Shown: positions 46,966 through 58,434 of the stretch, piece by piece
Layout: each line of letters starts with the position of its first letter
Position numbering within the stretch: the first letter of the stretch is position 1
DNA from: Aralia elata
Lineage: Eukaryota > Streptophyta > Magnoliopsida > Apiales > Araliaceae
Reading direction: 5' to 3'
Assembly: GCA_034770075.1 (NCBI GenBank)
Contig: JAVJAP010000143.1
Location: forward strand, 1,736,001 to 1,800,000
DNA length: 64,000 nucleotides
Made by a program: the position numbers and the translations under genes
The notes under the pieces: model-generated
Seen by the model: only the letters and a program-made list of their open reading frames with translations
What the model was told of the DNA's origin: nothing
The model's database searches: none

Positions 46966-49900
46966 ATGGCTGATCTTCCACCTACTAATCCTGGTTCCAT
47001 ATCTCGTGAAGAATTTGTTGATTTCAAGAAGCAGATGTTAGAAATGGACATGATGCTGAAGGACCAATTGCTACCTATAGGGATCCACCTAAAGAGGATC
47101 CACCCCAACCTAAGGGCGAACCCGTCATCCCAAAGGCCATTCCTATACCTAACCGGACAGTGATTACTATCCCAGAGGAAGGATACACTGACGACCTCCG
47201 GAAGAAAATGAAACAAATGGAGGAGACCATCCAATCTCTAAAAGGCATAGGATCCCTAGGCAGGGTTAATTATTCAGATCTATGTGTCTTCCCTGGAACC
47301 AGATACCCAGAAAAATTTAAAATTCCCGAATTTGAGAAATACAATGGGAAGGGGGATCCTTATACACATCTGAAAATATACATCGGGGAGCTTGGATCTT
47401 ATGCTGAAGACGAGGGTCTAAGAATGCAATTATTCCAAAAGAGCCTGACGGGAGAGGCAAGAATCTGGTATGCCCGTCTTGACAATGCCCGGATCCACAA
47501 TTGGGAGGAGTTGGCCCACACCTTCTTAACACAGTATAGCTTCCAAGCACAAATGACCCCTGATAGATATCAAATGACGAAAATTAAGAAGCAACCCAAG
47601 GAATCTTTCAGGGATTATGCACAGCGATGGAGGGGTATGGCTGCACAGGTGAATCCCCTAATGAGTGAGTCGGAAATGGTGATGACCTTCGTGGATATTC
47701 AGGAGGCACCTTATTATGAGCGGTTTATATCAGGGATTGGTAGGCCTTTTGCCGAGATGATTAAACACAGAGAAATGGTGGACATGGGGTTGAAGTATGG
47801 TAAGATTCGGGATTTCACGGCTTTGGAAACGGCTGCAGAACAAATACAGAGTGAAAATTATGGTAGCACTTCCCGTAGGGTGCAAAAGAAAAAGGAGGAG
47901 GATGTTTCCCTCATCCTTCAGGGGTCATCTAGAAAGGCAGAAAACAATCTTTCAGTACAGGTGCAGAGAGTGGGGCCATCCCGACAGCCTAACTTCACTG
48001 ATCAGAGGGCGGAAGGGCGAAGGAGATTCGAGACCTCGCAAAATCGAGTATTCACCCCACTCGGGGATCCTCTTGAGCAGATTTTAGCGGTATTGATAGC
48101 CCAAAAGAAGATAGTCGATTTGGCACCCCCAAGTGACCCGAAGGGAAGAAGGTTTGACCCAAGCAAGCGATGCGCATACCACTCAGGTTCCCCTGGTCAT
48201 GATACGCAGGAATGTTGGACGCTGAAGCACAGAATTCAGAACTTGATTGATAGTGGGGAAATTGTGGTGGAACAGCCAGACTCCCCAAATGTTAAAGTTA
48301 ATCCCCTGCCTAGGCATGATGGAGGGGGGGTCAATGTGGCAGAAGCCAGTGAAGCCGAGGGGCCGCCAAGGCTGAATTATGTGAAGAAAATTGATGAAAT
48401 GATCAACATGATAAGTGATCACGGGAGTGCACGGGGAGCGCCAATTAGGTTGATGGGTGTAAGCAGAAATATCATAGAGGGGCCTATCAAGTTAGCAGCT
48501 CCGAAACCCCCCACCCTTACAGTGAGACTGCAAATCCCTGTCCACAGTCTGAAAACGGTACCATGGAATTACGGGGGAGTGTCAGAAGAAGTGACCAGTT
48601 GTGCTTCGGTAACATCAAAGGGGAATCCCTTATATCTTCCTGGACGAGTCCTTGAAAGCAAAACAAAGAAAGATGAAAAGATATCCGAGGAGAGAGTCAT
48701 GGAATTCTTGAGGAAGATGGATCATCCGAAGCATGAGGGATCCAGATTTTAAATGAGGAGTCGACCCTGACATCAATCATGGATTTGGTGTTATCGTCCA
48801 GTGATCACTGTAAAAGTCTGGCAAAAGTCCTGGAGGAGGCATACGTTCCCAAAGAAATTAGCAGGGAAGGTTTCGGCCATCTGGTGGGCCATCTGTTGGA
48901 GAGTGATGTAATATCATTTACAGATGATGATATCCCCAAGGAGGGAAGGGGGCATCGAAAACCGTTGCATATTGCGGTAATCTCCTCAGGTTATATCATG
49001 AATGGGGTGCTGATTGATGGGGGATCGGCGTTGAATATCTGTCCCCTCAGTACATTGGAGAAGATGAACATCAATCCTAAGTGCCTACGGGCCAGTCATG
49101 TAGTGGTGCGAGCCTTCGACGGTTCCCGAAGGGATACAATTGGAGAGATAGAATTGCCGGTGGAAATAGGACCTTGTACTTTTGATATCTCTTTCCAAGT
49201 CCTAGACATTGCGGCAAGTTACAACCTGTTATTGGGGAGGCCGTGGATACACATGGCCGGGGCAGTTCCTTCCACACTACACCAGCAAATCAAACTTATC
49301 ATCGACGGGAATCTGGTGACGATCTCGGCGGAGTGTGATGACCCTTCTCTTTCCAGGAATGGCCTGCCTATGATTAATGTGGATGAGTCGGCGGCACCTG
49401 CCAGTTTTCAGGCACTGGAAATTAGCACTCCCCGCTACAGATGCTTGGGGGCTCCAGCCATGAGACCTAGGGTCTCTCCAGAACTTACCTTCGTTGCAAA
49501 GGAAATAATGAAAATGAAATTTCAACCTGGACAGGGGTTAGGAAAGAGCAGTCAAGGAATCACCGAGCCCATTCAACTGCCCCATCAGATAGGCAAGGCA
49601 GGTTTGGGATATCGTGAAGGCGTAGCACGGAGACACCGTCAAGGTGCGGCTCCAATTCGACTGGTTGGCAGTCCGGTGACCAAGGTCAACAATGAACAGG
49701 GGACTAGCGAGCCTGTGATTGGGTCAGGGAATGAAGAATTAACCCCCGCAAGTGATGAGTCGACCAAGAAGGAAAGTTTCCTACGGGAGGTCGCGCAAAA
49801 GTTTGAAATCAGGTGCTATATCCCCGGACAGTTAACAGGCAATGAGGAGGGGAAGGATGTTACCACGCCACCGGGAGCCCAACAAAGAGTGCCTGTCATC

Positions 49901-50067
49901 GATTGGGCAGGGCTAATTATTCCTGAAGAAAGTAGGAAGATGGACTCAGGCGATGTAGCCGTAGTCATCGGGGAAGTTTCCGATGTAAAGCCACCTTTCA
50001 TCCAGCGCATTCCGTCTGATATGACCATCGACAACTGGACAATGGAACCAGTGATATCCAAACAAGG
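46966..50067 (+). pseudogene. gag-pro: gag-protease-G-patch of the Tat-type element, two frameshifts
   Basis: It starts at ATG 46966, supported by the sister copy. A Gag core (YPEKFKIPEFEKYNGKGDPY) is near 47308-47370 and a zinc-knuckle-like CAYHSGSPGHDTQEC near 48175-48215. The protease active site IDGGSALN has its Asp codon at 49016. A G-patch-like segment (GQGLGKSSQGI, then AGLGY) is at about 49531-49610. G-patch domains bind RNA or RNA helicases. Comparison with the copy at 49-3218 places a deletion/frameshift near 47075 and a one-base loss in a G run near 48738, which stops the frame at 48750-48752. The second half (48779-50067) is open. Unspliced, it ends at TAA 50069-50071. Confidence 0.88.
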
Positions 50068-50234
50068 GTAAAACCCGACATCAGGGTGGTAAACCCCAGA
50101 GGATGGGAGGATAAAGAAGTTCATTTTTTTGTTATTTTGTATTTTGCATAATTATGTCGTTTCTTCATGTTATCTGAAAATGTGATCGTTGTGGAAAATA
50201 ACTTATATATGACAAATATTTTGTTTCATGTCAG
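50068..50234 (+). other. putative 167-nt intron joining protease to pol
   Basis: The donor CAAGG|GTAAAA and acceptor TTTCATGTCAG|GTG are canonical, and the interior is T-rich. Removing 50068-50234 joins GG to G and continues in frame (QG then CTNLSNPC). This converts a stop-separated, frame-shifted pair into one Gag-Pro-Pol frame. Ogre elements are known to carry an intron at this place. The donor is conserved in the copy at the left window edge. Confidence 0.68.
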
Positions 50235-53200
50235 GTGTACCAATTTGAGTAATCCTTGCCTAACAAACGGTCTTTCAAATTTGAATGATGATTATGATTT
50301 TGATATTGAGCTGGATTTCGATTTGATGGGCATTGAGCAAGACGAGACAGATTACGACGACGCGCCTGATGAAATCAAAGGATGGGTCGAGGATAAACCC
50401 AAACCCAACTTAGACCAAACCATCACCATAGATATCGGAACCCCGGACAAGCCAAAAGAGCTCAAGATAGGGACAGATCTTACCCCTAGCCAAAAAACAG
50501 AAATAAGTGAGTTGCTAAGCCAATATGAGGATGTCTTTGCCTGGTCTCATGAGGACATGATCGGATTATCCACCGACATTGTGGTACACCGGTTGCCCAT
50601 CAAGGAGGGTTTCAGGCCTGTCAAGCAGAAACTAAGAAAGTTGAAACCAGAGTGGAGCTTAAAAGTGAAGGAAGAGATCATCAAACAGTTCAGGGCCGGA
50701 ATCATTATGGTATCCACTTACCCAGAATGGCTGTCCAATGTAGTCCCAGTGGCTAAGCCTGGAGGGAAGGTGAGGGTATGTGTAGACTATAGAGATCTAA
50801 ACAAGGCCAGTCTCAAGGATAACTTCCCGGTGCCTTTCATACACATCCTGGTGGATAACACAGCCCAGTACGAGATGTACTCTTTTGTGGATTGCTTTGC
50901 GGGGTATCATCAGATAATGGTGGTAGAAGAAGATCGGGAAAAGACCGCGTTCATCACCCCTTGGGGCACTTTCTGCTATAGACGGTTGGCTTTCGGTCTC
51001 ATAAATGCGGGAGCTACTTATCAGAGAGCCATGATGGCCCTGTTCCACGACATGATGCACAAGGAGATAGAGGTCTACGTGGATGACATTATCGTGAAGT
51101 CAACGGTAGAATCTGACCATATAACCCATCTCAAAAAGCTATTCGACCGGCTCAGAAAATATAATTTGAAGCTCAATCCAGCAAAGTGTGCTTTCGGAGT
51201 GCAGTCGGGCAAGCTTTTGGGATTCCTAGTTAGTGATCGGGGCATTGAGTTGGATCCGGCGAAGATTAAGGCCATTGTGGATATGTCGGCGCCTCGCACA
51301 GAGAAGGAGATAAGAGGATTCCTGGGAAGAATAAACTTCATCAGCCGCTTCATATCCCACTTGACGACTACATGCGAACCGATTTTCAAACTATTAAGGA
51401 AAGATGCTTCCCAAGAGTGGAATGAACGATGTCAGAAAGCCTTTCAAACCATTAAAAAGCAGCTGACAGAGGCACCAGTGCTGGTACCCCCGAAGGATGG
51501 GATCCCTCTATTTATGTATATATCGGTCAATGCCATCGCGATGGGATGTATGCTGGGACAGAAGAATGAAGCAGGTAAAGAGCAGACCATCTATTACCTC
51601 AGCAAGAGATTTAGCCAATGTGAACAGAATTACAATCCCATCGAGAAGACCTGTTGTGCTTTGGCCTGGGCTACAGGGAGATTACAGCACTACCTCCATG
51701 GGCATACTACGTACCTGATATCGAGGATGGATCCCCTGAAATATATCTTTGAAAGGCCCATGCTAAACTGTCAACTATCAAGATGGCAGTTGATCTTGCA
51801 GCAGTTCGACATGGTATACGTAACTCAGAAAGCCATGAAAGGGCAGGGAATTGTAGATCAGTTGGCGGAAACGCCATCAGGAGGGATGGAGCCGTTAGAA
51901 ACTCCTCTGCCGGGCGAAGATATATTTTGGGTATTACACACGAAATGTGATGACGAGGGGCAGTTCTGGAAGCTGTATTTTGATGGTGCCATGAATGCTG
52001 AGGGGGCAGGAGCCGGAGCAGTACTGGTCTCTATCACCGGAGAGCAATACCTTGTGGCTACTAAATTGCAGTTCAGTAATTCAAACAATACAGCTGAGTA
52101 CGAGGGGTGTATATTGGGACTCCGTTTTGCCCGCGATATGGGAGTAAAAAGACTGGCAGTGTTCGGGGATTCAGAGTTGGTAATCAAACAGGCGATCGGG
52201 GAGTATAGCACGAAGGAGCTCCGATTGCTTCCATACCACCGATGTATTGTCCAATTGATGCGAGAATTTGAAGATATCGCTTTCCGACATATCCCCCGGG
52301 GACGGAATGATTTTGCTGATGCATTGGCAACTCTGGCTTCCTTGATCCATATAATCAAAAGAAAAGATGTTCCACAGATTGAGATAGCAGTACAGAATAC
52401 CCCGACATACGAGGAACATGTTGCAGTATTATCAGACGAGGTGGTTCTGCCAAAGCAGCCTTGGTATCACGACATAAGAGAGTACCTGAGGGATAGATCC
52501 ATTCCCGACCAGGCAAGCCGAACTGAGAGGATGAGAATTCAAAGGATGGCAATGAAATTTTACCTGAGTGGGGATTCACTCTACAAGAGGGATGCTGGAT
52601 TGGGACTGTTGCAATGCGTAGATGAGACGCAGGCCCGAAATATTATGAACGAAATACATGGTGGAGTGTATGGGCCACACATGAGTGGACCGATGCTGGC
52701 CAAAAAGATCATGAGAACGGGGCATTATTGGTTAACGCTGAAGGCCAACTGCGATGATCATGTCAAACGGTGTTATCAATGTCAGGCGCATGGTAATATG
52801 ATTCATACGCCCCCCAATGAACTGCATTGTATGACCTCCCCTTGGCCATTCTCAATGTGGGGAATGGACGTAATCGGACCGATAGAGCCCAAGGCAAGCA
52901 ACAAACACCGATTCATTTTCGTCATGATCGATTACTTCACTAAATGGGTAGAGGCAGCTTCTTTCCCCAAAGTCACTCAGGAGGTCATCGTCGGTTTCAT
53001 CAGGAATAATGTCATTTGTCGATACGGGCAACCTGAGGTTTTGGTCTCCGACAATGCCAAAAATTTGAACAACGCCCTCATGAAGGGATTATGCGACCAG
53101 TTTAAAATCAAACACCTCAATTCTGTCATTTACCGTCCTAAGATGAATGGGGCAGTGGAGGCTGCAAATAAGAACATCAAGAAGATCATGGCGAAAATGT

Positions 53201-53709
53201 CTGCTAATCATCGGGGATGGCCGGATTTGCTACCCCTCACCCTGCTAGCATACCGAACGTCAATGCGTACTTCTATAGGGGCAACCCCTTACGCTTTGGT
53301 GTATGGAATGAAGGCTGTTCTGCCAGTTGAGGTTGAGATGGCGTCCCTCAGAATAGTGATCGATGCTCAAATAAGCGAGGAGGATTGGATGGAAAGTCGA
53401 TACGACCAATTGGCCCTAATTGATGAAAGGAGGGTGGCTGTTGTTTGGCACAGTCAGTTATATCAACAAAGGATCTCTCGATCATACGACAAAAGGATAA
53501 GACCTCGGAAGTTCAAGGAAAATGATTTGGTGCTAAAAAGAGTCATGCCTTGCCAAGACGAAGCCAAGGGGAAGTTTGCCCCGAACTGGGAAGGACCATT
53601 TGTGATTAAGAAAGTGTTATCCGGAGGAGCCCTCATATTGCAAGAAGTGGATGGTGAGGTATTTCCATAGCCCCTCAATTCCGACTCAGTGAAGCGGTTC
53701 TATGCTTGA
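50235..53709 (+). CDS. pol: Pol: reverse transcriptase, dual RNase H, integrase
   Basis: Residue numbers count from an ATG at 50167 in the same frame. Reverse transcriptase has VCVDYRDLN and the catalytic box YVDD at 304-307 (51076-51087). The Ty3-type RNase H follows at about 415-520. A second RNase H of the type specific to Tat elements shows D606, E644, D668 and D718 (FDGA, AEYEG, GDSE, NDFAD). Integrase has an HHCC zinc site starting at H831 and catalytic D901, D962 and E998, giving the exact D-35-E spacing. The reading frame is open for over 1150 codons. A TAG at 53668-53670 interrupts VDGEVFP shortly before the natural end FYA-TGA at 53707-53709 and probably arose from CAG. All catalytic residues are kept, so the enzyme may be active despite a slightly shortened tail. 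Confidence 0.92.
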
Positions 53710-54221
53710 ATCATTAGTTCCCCTTTTTCTTTGAGGAACGAACTACGTAGGACCTGATCTCCCAACTTGTGGGGGTACGTAGGCAGCCATCATGGCGCGG
53801 TCCGATTCCTTAAAAAATAATAATCCTTTCTCTAACCAAAACCAATTCCCAATAGCCAGAAAAAGCCTTCCTCTACCCTCGAAACATTCCCGATACCAGC
53901 CCTAATCAGATTCATCCCGAGTAACATAAACCTAGCCCAACCAAACAGTTAGCCAAAATCTAAGACTCAATCCGATGAAATCAACAGGGTGTGCGGCAAT
54001 ATCTGTCAAATCTCCATCAAGACTGGAGAAGAGAAAGAAAGCGAAATGTCAAAGTCATGGTCAGCTGGATAAAATGAAGATTAAATGAAAGGCAACGATA
54101 TGACAAAAAGGGAAAATGACTAAATTTAAATGCATGTCTGTATATATAAGTCATTTTGTTACAAGATTTATCTTTCGATAACCGATGAAACTAACATAGT
54201 CTATGCAGGAAATAAAATAAT
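53710..54221 (+). other. 3' non-coding zone between convergent genes
   Basis: There is no gene. Just after pol, TACGTAGG occurs twice (53744-53751 and 53776-53783) around CCCAACTTGTGGGGG. I recall similar sequence after pol in other plant Tat-type elements. The rest is low-complexity A-rich sequence separating sense pol from the 3' end of the antisense gene. Confidence 0.6.
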
Positions 54222-55786
54222 CTACAAATCTGAAACTAGCTGAAGCAGGATGGATAAAGTGGTGGATAGATCTGAGGCATCAGCATCCCCTGCAATCTGC
54301 TGCCCCATCATGTCGATGCGGTCCAATAAAGTAGTAGCTCGACTGACAGTCCCAGAATGAGCATCTATAACTGCCCTAGTCTGAAATACAATGGTGTCTC
54401 TGTTAGCAATAGCAGCGTCTCTAGCCAAAATGGCATCATCTCTCTCAACAAGAGCGGCATCCCTCTCAGCCTCAGTAGTAATCAAGGCCAGGCGGAGTCG
54501 GGTATCCTCAGCAACCCGACTAGGGGCAGAATCAGCTGAGATGGAATGATCTGTGGTATCATCTGGGAAAATCACTCCAGAGTCATCAAAGGCCCCAGTC
54601 TGACTCAAACCAATCGGATCCGAGTCTCCGTGCAACCACTGCACGTAAGCAAATGTTTGGATGTGGCAGCTCTCACCATATTCGGCAAAGATCCTGCGAG
54701 ACCAAAGATCGTATACCCGCAGTAGATCCCTCTCTGTCTGGGATGATATAAGGAATCGGTAGGCGGCTGCACCCGTGAAAGGGTGAAAATCCTGTGTCTG
54801 ATCAAACTGCCCTGTAATCGCCAAGGGATGATAAGTCGTCACGCCCCTTAAACCAGCAATAGGGATGAAATCCAGGTTGGGCACGTGAGTCAAGAAGCTC
54901 ATAAAGGAGCAATAACCCGAATAGACCAGGAGATGAAAAGGATCCTCAATGACCGACAAAAATGATGTCCAGGAGGCCGCATCAGTACAGCTCACGGGAC
55001 GAAACGAAAACTGCGTGGCTATGTCATGGCTGAAGCAAAACCCTTGGCGACGGAAATGGCCGATGGGACTGAGATGACTCATGAACCACACGTACAACAA
55101 AGTCGAGCTCCCTCTGAATACTCTGCCTCGGAAAGACTGACAATATGAGGCTGACATGTAGGTATCCGCCAATATCATGGGAAGAATGGTGTGATCCTCC
55201 TGAAGGCTCTAACGGCCGCGACAACTCGCATGTCCAACTAATCGGGTCCTGCTGGCAAGTACAAAACTGAGATGACACAGGCCATCAAAACGTCTAATCT
55301 CAAAGCACCCCATCGCTCCTCGGATATGGAAAAATCACCAGAAAATAGGTGAAAACTGTTGGGTGAGCCGAATCGGTCAATCAGGAAATGTAGGGGAACT
55401 AGATGGTCTGAGGTGATCACCGATAACAAGACTGTCCTCCGCAAACCGGTGAAAGTCAAGAATTGACGGCGCATGGAACCAGCTGTGACCCTGGCACAAG
55501 GTCTATCCAAAGGCAAGCCGGTAAAGCGAGTATACTCCTCGAGAGTGGGGGTCAGCTCTACTGTCCCTAATCTGAACACCTGACGGGTAGGGGCCCAATA
55601 GCTCAGAATACCCTCCACAAAGCCCGCTGGCACCTGAAAGGATAATAAGGACCAAGAATGTCCCAAAAGACCATCTACGATAGCCCTGTCGGCCGGCGAT
55701 AAACTGTCCAACCAGCGGAGAAGACTGCCGACCAACCCTGTGGAAGGAATGGAATCCAAACGTACCACGGCATCTGGTGACGACAT
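54222..55786 (-). pseudogene. antisense DUF7745-like gene
   Basis: The minus-strand ATG at 55786 is preceded directly by TTTTTCACAG, a good splice acceptor, so an upstream intron is likely. The N-terminal part (182 codons) has ILSYWAPTRQVFRLGTVELT and PTLEEYTRFTGLPLD, a pattern I recognise from DUF7745 plant proteins of unknown function. The second part (55178-54222) continues the family pattern (CQSFRGRVFRGSSTLLYVWF) and ends in a charged Ala/Arg/Asp-rich coiled coil (about residues 230-300 of that frame) with repeated RDAAL-type heptads. Between the parts, a TAG near 55238 and a frameshift near 55190 break the gene. Its role is unknown. Its GC content and codon style differ from the AT-rich surroundings. 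Confidence 0.65.
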
Positions 55787-56006
55787 CTGTGAAAAATAGT
55801 ATCAAAAAGACTGTACAGGGGTCATTCTCTATCCATGAACAAAAAAGAAGCATGCATCATACAGTAAATAATAAAGCAATTGAACGGTCATAATAATAAA
55901 AAAAAACTGTGCATAAATAAACAAATGAGTTCAATACATAGTGCATGAAATAAAAATAATAAACATCTAATAGGTCTAGGTACAAGAGGCCCTATCCTAG
56001 CCTGAT
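55787..56006 (-). other. gap between the two antisense genes
   Basis: 220 bp, T-rich on the minus strand. No promoter is evident. It may be an intron or a 3'UTR plus leader, since an acceptor abuts the downstream ATG. Confidence 0.45.
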
Positions 56007-56835
56007 CTAGTCAAAAGTAATGTCATCTGTGAAATCCGAATCCCCGAACTGATCCCCTGGAGTGGTCGAAGTCGAAGGACCGAAGTTCATATCCAGGATA
56101 TAAGGCGGCACTGGGGCATCAAATGAGCTCGGGCCTGTGGCGAAATCCGCACTGTCAGGATCATATGCGTAAGCATCCTCTGGGGTCCGGCCCAACACCC
56201 GAAGGTACAGGGATAACTGCTCCACCTGGCGGGTCAAGGTGTCAATCTGCTCAGCGTGAGTGGGACTCCGAACGCAGGTAGCCCAATCGGTCATCATCAC
56301 CGAGCCGGGAACCATGTCTCCAAGAAAGAATGTGGCCCGAGTCTGAGGACCGATGGTGCGGGGCACCCACCAGATGCGAAAGGCCTCGCTCGTACTGGGA
56401 CCCGAAGATAGTGTCTGGCCATCCTCCCCCCCCGAGCATGATCTCCGAAGGCTGAGAATCCAACGACCAGGAGGTAGTGAAAGGAAGGGAGTGCGGGGTG
56501 CGGATCTCTCCAGTGACGCATCTGAATGCGCGCTCTCCCAGATACATCACCCAGCCCCCGACACCCTGCAAAGTAATGCGGCGGGTGGAAAGTGCGAACT
56601 CCGGGCCGGAAGGATATCCATCGGTGAACTCCACAGCCAAATGCTCAGAAAGATAGGGAGTCCAGACGACCTCCGCAGCAGTGATCAGCTCCAGCTGAAT
56701 GCGACAGTGGGCAAAGCTGCCAGACACCGGCACCTCCTCCAAGGTGCTGTGATGCCATCGACGACCCCGGGGATAGGTATCCAGACCGAGGGTAGTGACA
56801 GGCCTCATACAGGGGAGTCGCTCGTAGGCCCAGAA

Positions 56836-56936
56836 CTGTGAACAAGAACAAGGAAAGGCATGAGTAACCAACAAATGCAGAAAAGAGAAAGGAAATGACG
56901 GGAAGTACAGTAAGAAAAGAGGAAGAGAAGGCTCAC
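56836..56936 (-). other. predicted intron 3 of the PMD-like gene
   Basis: 101 nt on the minus strand, CTGCTG|GTGAGC to CTTGTTCACAG|TTC. The interior is very pyrimidine-rich. It is phase 0 and joins FYHFLL to FWAYERLP. Confidence 0.7.
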
Positions 56937-57593
56937 CAGCAGAAAGTGGTAGAATCCGAGCCAAGCATCTGTCTGTCCCTCCGAGCGTAGACGAAGACCG
57001 TGGAGGAAATAGGCAAATGTGAAGGACCCCCAGTCATAATCGCCGATCCGGTCTACGTCCCTGACAGCTCCGACAACGCTGAAATGAATGGTAGAGGAGT
57101 TATTCCCTAGGAAACAACCCCTCATGATGGTCAGGAATAGACGTCGGAGTAATATATCACGAGTGGCTCGATCCGCTGGAAATGGCGTCGCATATATGCC
57201 CCCGACGGCGTCAACAGCCAAAGCTCCAGACCGAATGCTGCGGGCCTTGAAGACCCGGTCATCGGCAGCGAAACCCAGTAAAGCTCTGATCTCTGCTGGA
57301 GTGATGTCAAGATCCAGAGGGACACGGGATCCGGTGAACTCGATGCCCGTGATGTACCTCCAGTCCCAGGGAGTCAGCACGACCTCACAGTCCAAAAGGT
57401 GAAGGGACTGGGTCTGATGAAACCATCTGTCGGACAGAGCCCGCATATAACCCCAGGGGCACTGGCGCGGAATGATGGTGAAGAAATGACGAAAGCCCCA
57501 GGAATCCACCTCCGCGCGGTAATCGCTATACAAGGCGGTGTAGAGGGAGTAGATGTTGAACCAGTTACCCCTCGGCTGAGTGAACTCGGGCAC

Positions 57594-57671
57594 CTGTGAC
57601 AAAAGATGAATGGATCAGTCCAGATCTAAACAGAATTTGGGAATGAGTTCAGAGGAGTACTTTAAGCATAC
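57594..57671 (-). other. predicted intron 2 of the PMD-like gene
   Basis: 78 nt on the minus strand, AATGAG|GTATGC to TTTTGTCACAG|GTG. It is phase 0 and removes a stop-containing segment. Confidence 0.65.
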
Positions 57672-57979
57672 CTCATTAACTACAAGAGATGCAGAGGGGT
57701 GACGACTGAGATCCCGACCCAACAGATCGGGTATCTGAACAGAGGCGCCAGATAGAGCGCGATGATGAGATGGAGCTGGTGTGCTGGAAGATGGCCCCTC
57801 TACCGCAGCGTCCGGAAGAATAGCCTCCTCAACATCGGGATGATCGGGCCGGATGACAGCCTCCGTCAGTCAGCGAGCCTGGTGAGTCCGAGGTAAAGCA
57901 GGGGCAGGTGCAGCCCTGCGGCGGCGAACGCCCGAGGTCCGAGACGCAGTGGAGCTACTAGGAGTGTCAGGATCCATAG

Positions 57980-58434
57980 CTGGAATAGAACAGGCGAAAG
58001 GGAATGTAAATTCTATTTTGAATTGTGTCACAAACATTCTAATTTCCTATCATCATCATAGAATTAATGCAGCATGATGCATGTTTACTATATAAAAAAA
58101 AATCGGCAGAGTTTCGTCTATAAAATGGGCATCCCATGCATAGCCAAGCATGTTTTTCAATTAACCCAAGCCACAATAGACCAAAATTGCATTTATATGG
58201 ATAATTGCAACATGAAAAGACCCTAATGCATGATTTTCTTCCAAAAAAAACAACAAGTATGTGGGACCGCATCATGAGCATAAAATACGACTTGCGCAGT
58301 TCATACATAGCATATACATGTAATAATACATGGCATAGCATTTCAAAGCATACATTTATATCTCTAAACGTGCAGAATAGCAAATGTATAGCAAAACATT
58401 GACGAAATTGGAAAACAATTGGTCAAAGTGTTAC
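57980..58434 (-). other. predicted 5'UTR intron of the PMD-like gene
   Basis: 455 nt on the minus strand, GCTACAG|GTAACA to TGTTCTATTCCAG|CT-ATG. The acceptor lies two bases before the start codon. The interior is AT-rich without coding. The upstream non-coding exon would run from about 58540 to 58435. Confidence 0.6.

Larger units (their letters stand above)
56007..57977 (-). pseudogene. antisense PMD-like gene, multi-exon
   Basis: ATG at 57977. Exons are 57977-57672, 57593-56937 and 56835-56007; introns have GT-AG ends and the first two coding exons are 306 and 657 nt, so both coding introns are in phase 0. The protein shows a PMD-like layout: FFTIIPRQCPWGYMRALSDR, then VVLTPWDWRYITGIEFTG in exon 2, and FWAYERLPCMRP at the start of exon 3, like the W-A-x-E-R-[IL]-P motif of plant mobile domain (aminotransferase-like) proteins. 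PMD proteins such as MAIL1 and MAIN act in plant nuclei and in silencing. Lesions are an in-frame TGA about 35 codons in (CGA-type site) and a one-base change in a run of eight G (C run near 56427-56434). Splicing is predicted, not shown. Confidence 0.68.
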
